Positions 15,475 to 22,490 of a stretch of DNA of 64,000 nucleotides are shown here, one piece after another. The number at the start of each line of letters is the position of its first letter. The stretch's first letter is position 1. The DNA lies in assembly GCA_020831775.1 (NCBI GenBank), contig JAFIFZ010000079.1, positions 62,001 through 126,000 on the forward strand, written 5' to 3'. The notes beneath the pieces were generated by a model. The model saw only the letters and a list, made by a program, of their open reading frames with translations, had not been told where the DNA came from and did no database searches. Origin of the DNA: Phycisphaerales bacterium. Its GTDB lineage: Bacteria; Planctomycetota; Phycisphaerae; Phycisphaerales; UBA1924. Made by a program: the position numbers and the translations under genes.

Positions 15475-15632
15475 CACTGCCGCTGCGCTGCTGGACAACA
15501 CCGAGAATTCCGTACACACAGAGTGTCTATGAGCGGGCTTCCGCACCGAGTGTGCAGAGCCCTCGCGCGAGTGGAGAAATGCCGCGAGTGTTTCGTGGCT
15601 GCGGTTGTGCTTCGGATTGTGAGAAAGTTCTG

Positions 15633-15789
15633 TTGCGTGACGGCCTTCTGGCAGGTACGGTGGAAGGTCATGAGGAGAGGAGTCCGGAGAGAAGTCCTCT
15701 TCGCGCTCTCCTGAGTCCGTCGTAACGGCCCGGTCCGCCCGCGTGGCCCTTCTGGCCCGCCGGACCGGTGTTTTTTGTGGAGAATGATG
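15633..15789 (+). promoter_or_regulatory. Attenuator-like leader, copy 2
   Basis: -35 TTGCGT (15633-15638), 17-base spacer, -10 TACGGT (15656-15661), upstream ORF 15670-15714, hairpin CCGGTCCG/CGGACCGG (15730-15737, 15761-15768) followed by TGTTTTTT, then GGAG and the start codon. The upstream ORF start lies 120 bases before the gene start, as in copy 1. The sequence between the copy 1 terminator and 15633 matches copy 3 but carries no other recognised feature. Confidence 0.7.
15670..15714 (+). CDS. Upstream ORF (leader peptide candidate), copy 2
   Basis: It encodes MRRGVRREVLFALS and ends in TGA. It differs from copy 1 at two residues (A5V and G9V). The AGGAGAG/CTCTCCT stem is unchanged. 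Confidence 0.4.
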   Translation: MRRGVRREVLFALS

Positions 15790-16539
15790 ATGAGAAAGCA
15801 GTCACTTTTCGCGATGGCGCTGGCGTTCACCGCCGCCCCGGCGCTTTCGAACGAGATCCTCCAGGCCAACCCGGGCCCGCAGAACAACAGCGGCGCGCCG
15901 GACTGGGCCATCCTCTTCGACCTCCAGGCCGGCTCACAGGACCTCACCGTCACAGCGATGCGGACTGCGAGCCTCTCCCCCGCCGGCACTCCGTTCAGCA
16001 TCGATGTCTGGGTCCGCTCGGGCACAGCCTTGGGCGGGCCGGCAACGGCAGGCCCCGGCAGCGACCCCTCGGGCTGGACACTCCTGGGCAACGCCCCCGC
16101 GACACAGGGCCCGCAAGCCAGCGGCATCTCCGAGATCATCGATATCCCCGATATCGAGATGCAGGCCGGCGACCAGGTCGGCGTGGCGCTGGTCTTCCGC
16201 GAGGTCGGCCCCGCCTACTTCGGCACCTTCTCCCCGCCCTACGGGACATACGCCGACGCCAACCTCACCCTCACAACGGGCGACGCGCGGTCGGCGCCGT
16301 TCACACCGGGAGGGAACTTCTTCAGTTCGCGCGAGCTCGTCGGTGAGCTGCACTACACCACAGGCGCGCCGACTTGCCCGGCCGACCTGAACGGCGACGG
16401 CGTGGTCGACGCCGACGACTTCTTCCTCTTCCTCCAGCTCTTCGCCGATGGCGACCCCCGTGCCGACTTCAACAACGACGGGGTCATCGACGCCGACGAC
16501 TTCTTCGCGTTCCTCAACGCGTTCGCCGTGGGCTGCTGA
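15790..16539 (+). CDS. Secreted GC-type dockerin protein, copy 2
   Basis: A 249-residue paralogue of the gene at 14666, with signal peptide MRKQSLFAMALAFTAAPALS. The main domain keeps the same blocks (EILQANPGPQNNSGAPDWAI, VWVRSGTALGGP, GDQVGVALVF). The dockerin region is the same at protein level as copy 1 and nearly the same in DNA, including the bases after the stop. That points to recent duplication or gene conversion at the 3' end. The start is the last of three consecutive ATG codons, giving the same spacing from GGAG as in the other copies. Role unknown; secreted, probably surface-associated through the dockerin. Confidence 0.88.
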   Translation: MRKQSLFAMALAFTAAPALSNEILQANPGPQNNSGAPDWAILFDLQAGSQDLTVTAMRTASLSPAGTPFSIDVWVRSGTALGGPATAGPGSDPSGWTLLGNAPATQGPQASGISEIIDIPDIEMQAGDQVGVALVFREVGPAYFGTFSPPYGTYADANLTLTTGDARSAPFTPGGNFFSSRELVGELHYTTGAPTCPADLNGDGVVDADDFFLFLQLFADGDPRADFNNDGVIDADDFFAFLNAFAVGC

Positions 16540-16570
16540 CCCGGACCGTTCAACTCACCGTCATTTCAAG

Positions 16571-16598
16571 GCCCGCCGCTCGATGCGGCGGGCTTTTT
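16571..16598 (+). terminator. Terminator of dockerin gene copy 2
   Basis: The stem GCCCGCCGC/GCGGCGGGC (16571-16579, 16585-16593) is followed by TTTTT; it is the same stem as copy 1 with a changed loop. Confidence 0.9.
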
Positions 16599-16752
16599 CA
16601 CTGCCGCTGCGCTGCTGCACAATACCGAGAATTCCGTACACACAGAGTGTCTATGAGCGGGCTTCTGCACCGAGTGTGCAGGCCCGCAGGGGTGGAGAAG
16701 CGCCGCGAGTGTTCGTGGCTGCGACTGTGCTTCGGATTGCGCGAAAGTTCTG

Positions 16753-16910
16753 TTGCGTGACCGCCTTCGGGCAGTTACGGTAGAGGATCATGAGGAGAGA
16801 GGCTCTGAGAGAAGGTCTCTTTGCGCTCTCCTGAGTTCGTCGTAACGGCCCGGTCCGCCCGCGACGCCCTTCTGGCCCGCCGGACCGGCGTTTTTTTCAT
16901 GGAGATGATG
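16753..16910 (+). promoter_or_regulatory. Attenuator-like leader, copy 3
   Basis: -35 TTGCGT (16753-16758), 17-base spacer, -10 TACGGT (16776-16781), upstream ORF 16790-16834, hairpin CCGGTCCG/CGGACCGG (16850-16857, 16881-16888) followed by CG and seven T, then GGAG and the start. This copy has the best terminator-like tail of the three. Confidence 0.7.
16790..16834 (+). CDS. Upstream ORF (leader peptide candidate), copy 3
   Basis: It encodes MRREALREGLFALS and ends in TGA. Middle residues differ from the other copies, while MRR, RE and LFALS are kept. Confidence 0.4.
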   Translation: MRREALREGLFALS

Positions 16911-17660
16911 ATGAGAAAGCAGTCACTTTTTGCGATAGCGCTCGCGTTCACCGCCGCTCCGGCGTTGGCGAACGAAATCCTTCAGGCCAACCCGGGCCCG
17001 CAGAACAACGGCGGCGGGGCGACCTGGGCCATCTTCTTCGACCTCGAGGCGAGCTCGCAGGATCTCACCGTCACCGCGCTGCGGACAGCGAGCCTCGCTG
17101 CTGCCGGCGCTCCGTTCAGCATCGATGTCTGGGTCCGCTCGGGCACTGCCTTGGGCGGGCCGGTCGCGACCGGCCCGGGCAGCGACCCCTCGGGCTGGAC
17201 GCTTCTGGGCAACGCGCCCGCGATGCAGGGCCCGGAAGCCAGCGGCATCTCCGAGATCATCGATATCCCCGAGATCGAGATGCAGGCCGGCGATCAGGTC
17301 GGCGTTGCGTTGGTCTTCCGCGATGCCGCTCCCGCCTACTTCGGCATCGGCACGCCGCCCTACGGGACATACGCCGACGCCAACCTCACGCTCACAACCG
17401 GCGATGTACGGTCGCAGCCGTTCACCACGGGAGGGAACTTCTTCAGTTCGCGCGAGCTCGTCGGTGAGCTGCACTACACCACCGGCGCGCCGACTTGCCC
17501 GGCCGACCTGAACGGCGACGGCGTGGTCGACGCCGACGACTTCTTCCTCTTCCTCCAGCTCTTCGCCGACGGCGATACGAGAGCCGACATCAACGGCGAC
17601 GGTGTGATCGACGCGGACGACTTTTTCGAGTACCTCGCCCTGTTCGCCGCGGGCTGCTGA
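16911..17660 (+). CDS. Secreted GC-type dockerin protein, copy 3
   Basis: A 249-residue third paralogue, with signal peptide MRKQSLFAIALAFTAAPALA. The main domain is close to copy 2 (SGISEIIDIPEIEMQAGDQV, YFGIGTPPYGTYADANLTL). The dockerin differs in the second loop and end (DINGDGVIDADDFFEYLALF, AAGC), resembling instead the module of the minus-strand GH18 protein. The start is the last of three ATG codons after GGAG. Same expected location and unknown role as copies 1 and 2. Confidence 0.88.
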   Translation: MRKQSLFAIALAFTAAPALANEILQANPGPQNNGGGATWAIFFDLEASSQDLTVTALRTASLAAAGAPFSIDVWVRSGTALGGPVATGPGSDPSGWTLLGNAPAMQGPEASGISEIIDIPEIEMQAGDQVGVALVFRDAAPAYFGIGTPPYGTYADANLTLTTGDVRSQPFTTGGNFFSSRELVGELHYTTGAPTCPADLNGDGVVDADDFFLFLQLFADGDTRADINGDGVIDADDFFEYLALFAAGC

Positions 17661-17695
17661 GACACCCCGACCAACCTACTGCCACATCTTTCAAA

Positions 17696-17724
17696 GCCCG
17701 TCGCCTGCTCGCGGCGGGCTTTTT
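17696..17724 (+). terminator. Terminator of dockerin gene copy 3
   Basis: An imperfect stem GCCCGTCGC/GCGGCGGGC is followed by TTTTTC. Confidence 0.8.
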
Positions 17725-17740
17725 CTTGCCCAGAATTGGG

Positions 17741-17769
17741 TTGCACAGGGCCGAGAATCCTGATACAAC
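17741..17769 (+). promoter_or_regulatory. Promoter for the dockerin propeller gene
   Basis: TTGCAC (17741-17746), 17 bases, TACAAC (17764-17769). It lies about 250 bases before the start at 18019, leaving a long leader with no evident structure or gene. Confidence 0.5.
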
Positions 17770-18018
17770 CTTGTCATGGTTCCGGAAGGCGGTTCGCCTT
17801 CGGGAGCGTTCGCGGCCTTCACTGTTGTGAGGTCTGCGATGGGGGTTTCTCGGAAGCCGCGAGCTGTGCGGACGCGGTGCATTCGCGCTGTTGGTGTGGA
17901 TGCGTGGAGACGAGAGTTCCGTCGGCCGGGTCACCGGTGTGCGTACCCCGGGGGAGCATCGGCCGAGATCCAGGGTCGCGCCTGTTCAGGCATCGACCGA
18001 GAAAAAGAGGTTACAGCG

Positions 18019-19476
18019 ATGAGATCGAGAGTGATGCCCAAGGTTCTTGCCGCGGCGTGCGGGCTTGCGATTTCCGGCGCGAGCGCCGCTGAGTCCACCG
18101 CCGTGCACGATGTTGTGACGCCCGATGGCGTCTTCACCGTTCCGATGCAGACACCTGCGGATCCGACGCCCGGCGTGCCGACGCTGCGCAGCGGCGGTTG
18201 GTTCTACGATACCAGCCCGGGGATCGGCAACACCGTCGCGATGGGCCCCTCGCACACCTACGGGGCCGTAAGCACCAACTCGCACCGCCTGGCGGCGTTC
18301 GAGACCGACGGGAACGGCATGCCTGTGTACGAGGCGTTCAGCGAGAGCAACAGCCCGGGCGGTGTCGCCGCGTCGAAGGGCGCCGATGTGGTCGCGTATG
18401 TTGACCGCAGCAACTCCGATGTGCGCCTGCAGGTGTTCAACTCCACGAGCAACCAGCCGCTCTGGTCGTACACCTTCGATCCCGAACTGACTGGGGTGAA
18501 CGCCAACGCGGTCGCTGTCTCGCGTGACGGCACGGTGGTTGCCGCCGGCGCGAGGCGCGTGGGGCTCAACAGGGTCGTCTTCTTCAACGCCCAGACCGGC
18601 GCTGAAATCGCCACTTGGGAGGAACCCGACGGCACGCTCGCGGCGATCGACCTCAACGACGACGGCACGCGGGCGATGGTCTCGCTGGGCAACCAGCCGA
18701 GAGTCGTGGACGCGACCAACGGCCAGCTCATCTGGTCGGGAACCGGCAGCGGGGCCGGCAATGTCGACTACCGCATTTCGGGCGACGGCAACATCATCGC
18801 CGTCGGCGGGTTCAGCCTTCAGGTGTACGAGTGGGACGGCTTCGACTACCAGCAGATCATCAGCTTCACCACGCCGCCGACCGAGTGGTTCGGTTTCGGG
18901 ACCTCCGTCTCGCGCGATGGCTCGACCATTGGCGCGATGTCGCGCGAGAGCGCGACCGAGACGCTGAATGTCCGCGTTTGGGATGTTGCGACCAGGACGC
19001 TCCTTCACCACGAGATCCTCGACCCGGCTCCCGGCTCGCGCCAGACCGGTCCGCGCGGCGCCGATGCCTCTGACGACGGATCGATCCTCGCCTTCGCGAC
19101 ATGGGGTGACGGCATGGGCGTCTATCCCGAGATCCAGGTCTACGACCGTGATCTGAACCTCATCGGTGAGATCGACATGCCCGGCTCGGGGTACGATGTC
19201 GCCATCACCCCCGACGGCTCAAGCGTCGTCGGCACCGGCAAGGCCGTGCACGCGAATGTCTTCGGCAACGGCGGCCAGATCGTGGTCGAGACGGTCAGTG
19301 TTACGCCGACCTGCCCGCCCGACCTCAACGGCGACGGCGTCGTCGACGCGGACGACTTCTTCCTCTTCCTGCAGCTCTTCGCCGACGGCGACATGCGCGC
19401 CGACTTCAACAACGACGGCGTGATCGACGCCGACGACTTCTTCGAGTTCCTGAACGCCTTCGCGGCCGGCTGCTGA
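18019..19476 (+). CDS. Secreted beta-propeller protein with GC-type dockerin
   Basis: A 485-residue exported protein with signal peptide MRSRVMPKVLAAACGLAISG (cleavage near ASA). Residues 40-420 consist of repeated short beta motifs such as VAVSRDGTVVAAGARRV, AIDLNDDGTRAMVSLGN, RISGDGNIIAVGGFSLQVYE, SVSRDGSTIGAM and VAITPDGSSVVGTGKAV, which is the pattern of a WD40/YVTN-like propeller. A linker TPTCPPD leads into the two-loop dockerin and final GC. The start at 18019 has AGAGG 8 bases upstream and begins the signal peptide; the frame is open upstream but low-complexity. Probably binds a ligand at the cell surface. A strong terminator follows. Confidence 0.85.
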   Translation: MRSRVMPKVLAAACGLAISGASAAESTAVHDVVTPDGVFTVPMQTPADPTPGVPTLRSGGWFYDTSPGIGNTVAMGPSHTYGAVSTNSHRLAAFETDGNGMPVYEAFSESNSPGGVAASKGADVVAYVDRSNSDVRLQVFNSTSNQPLWSYTFDPELTGVNANAVAVSRDGTVVAAGARRVGLNRVVFFNAQTGAEIATWEEPDGTLAAIDLNDDGTRAMVSLGNQPRVVDATNGQLIWSGTGSGAGNVDYRISGDGNIIAVGGFSLQVYEWDGFDYQQIISFTTPPTEWFGFGTSVSRDGSTIGAMSRESATETLNVRVWDVATRTLLHHEILDPAPGSRQTGPRGADASDDGSILAFATWGDGMGVYPEIQVYDRDLNLIGEIDMPGSGYDVAITPDGSSVVGTGKAVHANVFGNGGQIVVETVSVTPTCPPDLNGDGVVDADDFFLFLQLFADGDMRADFNNDGVIDADDFFEFLNAFAAGC

Positions 19477-19510
19477 TTCGGCAGGATCCACCGGAGTCCC
19501 GACCAACATG

Positions 19511-19549
19511 CGGCCTGCCGAGGGAAATCCTCGGCAGGCCGATTTCTTT
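19511..19549 (+). terminator. Terminator of the dockerin propeller gene
   Basis: A 13-bp stem (19511-19523 with 19529-19541, GAAAT loop) is followed by ATTTCTTT. Confidence 0.88.
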
Positions 19550-19610
19550 ATCGCCGACAGACCGCAGCCGCGTCTCTCTCGGATCGGACGCTTCCACAAG
19601 GAGTCACGAT

Positions 19611-20057
19611 ATGGCGATCGAGTACATCACAGCGCACGACAAAAACTCGCTCACCCAGGCGTACCAGAGCCGGACCGACGGACTGCTGCCGGTCCTCCGA
19701 GAGGACCTGCGACAGAAGATCGTCAACGACGGGGGCGTGATGCTCGGCTCGGGCGTCTGCATCGACTGGGCGGTCCAGACCGCCGATGGGATGGGCGACA
19801 AGCCGCTGGTCGTCGCGGGGATGTTCACCGGGCTGCCCGCGGGCCTCGGCGGCGACTCCATGAAGCGGTTTATCACCGAGTGCATCACAACACGCTCGAT
19901 CCCCGACCCCGGCAAATACGGGATGCGTCTGCTCTGGGGCAACCAGCAGTGGTTCGCCAAGCTCGGCTTGGCCGAGGAGGCCCGCCACCGCTGGAAGACC
20001 GGCTCGTTCAACCAGGGCCTGTCCGGCGATCTGGTCTACTCGGGCAACTGGGGCTGA
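19611..20057 (+). CDS. Hypothetical protein
   Basis: A 148-residue soluble protein with no signal peptide or membrane segment. An excellent ribosome-binding site (AAGGAG, 7 bases before ATG) and typical GC-rich third positions support it as real. No family recognised; noticeable blocks are VMLGSGVCIDWAVQTADGMG, KPLVVAGMFTGLPAGLGGDS and LLWGNQQWFAKLGLAEEARH. The gene lies between a terminator and a convergent gene, so it is probably transcribed alone. Confidence 0.7.
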   Translation: MAIEYITAHDKNSLTQAYQSRTDGLLPVLREDLRQKIVNDGGVMLGSGVCIDWAVQTADGMGDKPLVVAGMFTGLPAGLGGDSMKRFITECITTRSIPDPGKYGMRLLWGNQQWFAKLGLAEEARHRWKTGSFNQGLSGDLVYSGNWG

Positions 20058-20069
20058 CCCGCCCGGCCC

Positions 20070-21473
20070 TCAGCCGCAGCCTGTGGCAAAGAGCGACAGA
20101 TACTCGAAAAAGTCGTCGGCGTCGATCACGCCGTCGTTGTTGATGTCGGCTTGCGAGTCGCCTGCGGCGAAGAGCTGCAGGAAGAGGAAGAAGTCGTCAG
20201 CGTCGACGACGCCGTCCCCGTTGAGGTCCGCGGGGCAGGGCTCGGGGCAGCCTTCGGCGTTGAACTGCGCGAGCATCTCCCACTTCTCGCTGCGCCCGGC
20301 GTCGTAGTTGAGCGCCCAGATCCCAACGCCCCCGATCCCGCGGCTGCGCGCCAGGTCGAGCTTCAGTCTCGTGCTCGGGGCGTCGTCGGCCCAGCTCTGG
20401 CGGTAGCCGCCGGAGATCGAAGCGAGATGCCAGGGCGTGCTCGACGGCGCGTCCCAGCCCCACCCCGGCTCGGCGAGCGCTCGAGACGCGGCGTAGGTGA
20501 TCGAACCGACATAGCTCTGGACCGATGCCCTGGGCAGCGGGCTGGCGGTGTTCCACCGCTCGCCGTAATAGGGAACGCCGAGCACGATGCGTTCGGGGAA
20601 GTCGGCGATGGCCTGCGCGTACTGGCTGTCCAAGACGCCGGTCAGGCTGATGCCGCTGCCGCCGAGGGGCGCCGTCGGCCCGGTCTGCGTCGAGAACGAT
20701 CCGGAGAAGGCGTAGCCCATGATGAAGACGAGGTCGACGCTGGCAGCGATGTCGCGGAAGTTCCAGTGGCCCCAGTTGTAAGGCGGCGTCGCGATCGAGA
20801 CGGTTGCATCGGGCGAGAGCGTGCGCACGCGAGTTCGCAGGTCCGAGAGGAAGGCGGGCATGAGCGCCGGCCAGCCGTTGGAGACCGAGCCCTCGAAGTC
20901 GATGTTCACGCCGTCGACGCCCGCGACGAAGACGGCCCAGGCGATCTCGCCGAGCAGGCGGTCGCGGGCGGCTGGGCTGTCGAGCACTTCGCGGATGGTC
21001 GTTGGGTTGAATTGCGTGATGACGATCTCGACGCGGACGCCGTGGGACTGCGCCTCGGCGATGGTGTCGGTCCAGGGCCAGCCGACGCTGTTGGTCAGGC
21101 GTCCGTCGGAACGGACGCCGAGGCTGAACATGCCGACATGGGAGAGGTGGTCCCAGCGGATGCCCTGACGGCTGACCCAATAGGGCAGGTAGCCGTAGAC
21201 GATTTCGCAGGGCTCGGGGTTGATCGATCTGAGAACGGATCCACGGGGGGCGTCGGGCGCGGCGATCGCCGCCGGGTCGGTTGTCGCGGCCGCCTCCCGT
21301 TCGGCCGGGGCAATCCGGGCGTCTTGCGACGCCGCGCCGAGACGCGCCGCCTCGTGGGCCTCGTGCACAGATCGATGCTGGGAATCGTCAGACAAACCGG
21401 ATGCCGTCGCGCTGATCGAAAGAACGGCCAGCGTTGATAAACAGCCGATGATCCAACGAAATCCCAAGGACAC
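20070..21473 (-). CDS. Secreted GH18-type (chitinase-like) protein with GC-type dockerin
   Basis: A 467-residue exported protein. The signal peptide is VSLGFRWIIGCLSTLAVLSI. The GH18 TIM barrel runs from about residue 70 to 400. The catalytic strand is VDGVNIDFEG, which keeps the catalytic Glu and the preceding Asp, but has Asn at the middle Asp position of the DGxDxDxE motif, as in YaaH-like members. Others blocks are GYLPYWVSRQGIRWDHLSHV and VLGVPYYGERW. It ends in two calcium loops (DLNGDGVVDADDFF; DINNDGVIDADDFF) and ATGCG. It may hydrolyse GlcNAc polymers, but the YaaH-like motif leaves the substrate open. The GTG at 21473 is chosen because the signal peptide begins there; ATG-like starts upstream add 16 charged residues. 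Confidence 0.82.
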   Translation of the reverse strand: MSLGFRWIIGCLSTLAVLSISATASGLSDDSQHRSVHEAHEAARLGAASQDARIAPAEREAAATTDPAAIAAPDAPRGSVLRSINPEPCEIVYGYLPYWVSRQGIRWDHLSHVGMFSLGVRSDGRLTNSVGWPWTDTIAEAQSHGVRVEIVITQFNPTTIREVLDSPAARDRLLGEIAWAVFVAGVDGVNIDFEGSVSNGWPALMPAFLSDLRTRVRTLSPDATVSIATPPYNWGHWNFRDIAASVDLVFIMGYAFSGSFSTQTGPTAPLGGSGISLTGVLDSQYAQAIADFPERIVLGVPYYGERWNTASPLPRASVQSYVGSITYAASRALAEPGWGWDAPSSTPWHLASISGGYRQSWADDAPSTRLKLDLARSRGIGGVGIWALNYDAGRSEKWEMLAQFNAEGCPEPCPADLNGDGVVDADDFFLFLQLFAAGDSQADINNDGVIDADDFFEYLSLFATGCG

Positions 21474-21598
21474 GACCTGATCTTCGCAGGCTCCCGCGGG
21501 GCGGATCCCGCCCGATCGCAAGTCTCTTGGTGTTCACTGATTTTCGGTCCCGCAACGGAGCGCATCGTGCGATGGCTTTCCGGTGATTCAAGGGGAAA

Positions 21599-22483
21599 AT
21601 GCTTGTGATCCACGCGGGCATCGACATCGGCGGCACAAGCGTCAAGGCGGCCCTGCTCGGGCCCGAAGGCATGCGCACGGGGAGGAGTTCACCCTACCGG
21701 CGTCCTTCGCTTGAGCGGCTGGCTGAGGCGGTTCTCGAAGCGATGAACGGGGCGGGAATCCACCCCGATCGCGGGGCTGCTGTGGTCGGCATCTGCGTGC
21801 CCGGGCGTCTGGATTCGACCGGAACAATTGTTGAGCTCTCGGTCAACCTGCCCTGCCTGAACGGGGTCCGTCCAGCGGAGATCGTCGGCCGTTGCTTTGG
21901 GCAAGGTGCGCAAGCTGCGCAGTATTCGCCCAGGGTCGCGCTGCTGTCCGATGCGGTCGCCGCGGCGATCGGTTCGCACCATGTCGACCCGTCGCGCGGG
22001 CGGCTCGCGGCGATCGTTCTTGGGACCGGGGTCGGGCTGGCGGTGCTCGATGGGGGCGAGCCGGTGACGATCGGGGCGCGGGGGATCGGGCACCTGGGGC
22101 AGTTGGATGTGGGCGTCGAGCCGATGCCGCTGGGGCCCGACGGGGGGCGGGGCGGGCTTGAGGGGCACATCGGGTTGCGTGCGCTGGAGGCGAGGTTCGG
22201 CGAGCGGATCGCCGAGGGGCTGGCGGGGCTGGATGGGGAGGATCCGATCCTGCGTGCGATGGCGAGGGCGTGCCGCATCGTGCACGCGATCTACACGCCC
22301 GACGAGATCCGGCTGCTGGGCGGCGTGGGGATGCTGCTTGAGCCGGTGCTCGGCAAGTTGGAGGGGCTTGTGCGCACGGAGCTGACGGGTGTCGCGCGGA
22401 AGGGATGGAGGATGTCGTGCGCCGACTCTCCATTCCTCGCGGCGATCGGGGCGGCGGTCCATGTCGGGCGGTCGAGGGTGTAG
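21599..22483 (+). CDS. ROK-family sugar kinase-like protein lacking the zinc motif
   Basis: A 294-residue protein with the ROK phosphate-binding start (HAGIDIGGTSVKAALL), the SDAVAAAIGS block holding the catalytic Asp, and the AIVLGTGVGLAVLDGG loop. ROK kinases phosphorylate hexoses such as glucose or N-acetylated amino sugars. The usual zinc-binding CxCGxxGC after GHLG is replaced: GHLGQLDVGVEPMPLGPDGG, then RGGLEGHIG. No Cys remains, though the surrounding LE is kept. It may be a zinc-free variant or have lost kinase activity. AAGGGG lies very close to ATG 21599, so GTG 21605 is an alternative start. It converges with the sugar transporter gene 7 bases after its stop. Confidence 0.75.
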   Translation: MLVIHAGIDIGGTSVKAALLGPEGMRTGRSSPYRRPSLERLAEAVLEAMNGAGIHPDRGAAVVGICVPGRLDSTGTIVELSVNLPCLNGVRPAEIVGRCFGQGAQAAQYSPRVALLSDAVAAAIGSHHVDPSRGRLAAIVLGTGVGLAVLDGGEPVTIGARGIGHLGQLDVGVEPMPLGPDGGRGGLEGHIGLRALEARFGERIAEGLAGLDGEDPILRAMARACRIVHAIYTPDEIRLLGGVGMLLEPVLGKLEGLVRTELTGVARKGWRMSCADSPFLAAIGAAVHVGRSRV

Positions 22484-22490
22484 CCCGTGC

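Larger units (their letters stand above)
14546..17724 (+). repeat. Tandem triplication, unit about 1.12 kb
   Basis: Leader, gene and terminator occur three times in direct order. Starts of the three genes are 1124 and 1121 bases apart, and all three genes are exactly 750 bases. Copies 1 and 2 are nearly identical from the dockerin region through the terminator and the sequence after it. Copies 2 and 3 share almost the whole leader (from CCGAGAATTCCGTACACACA, at about 15500 and 16625). Copy 3 differs in its last 60 bases. Confidence 0.92.
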
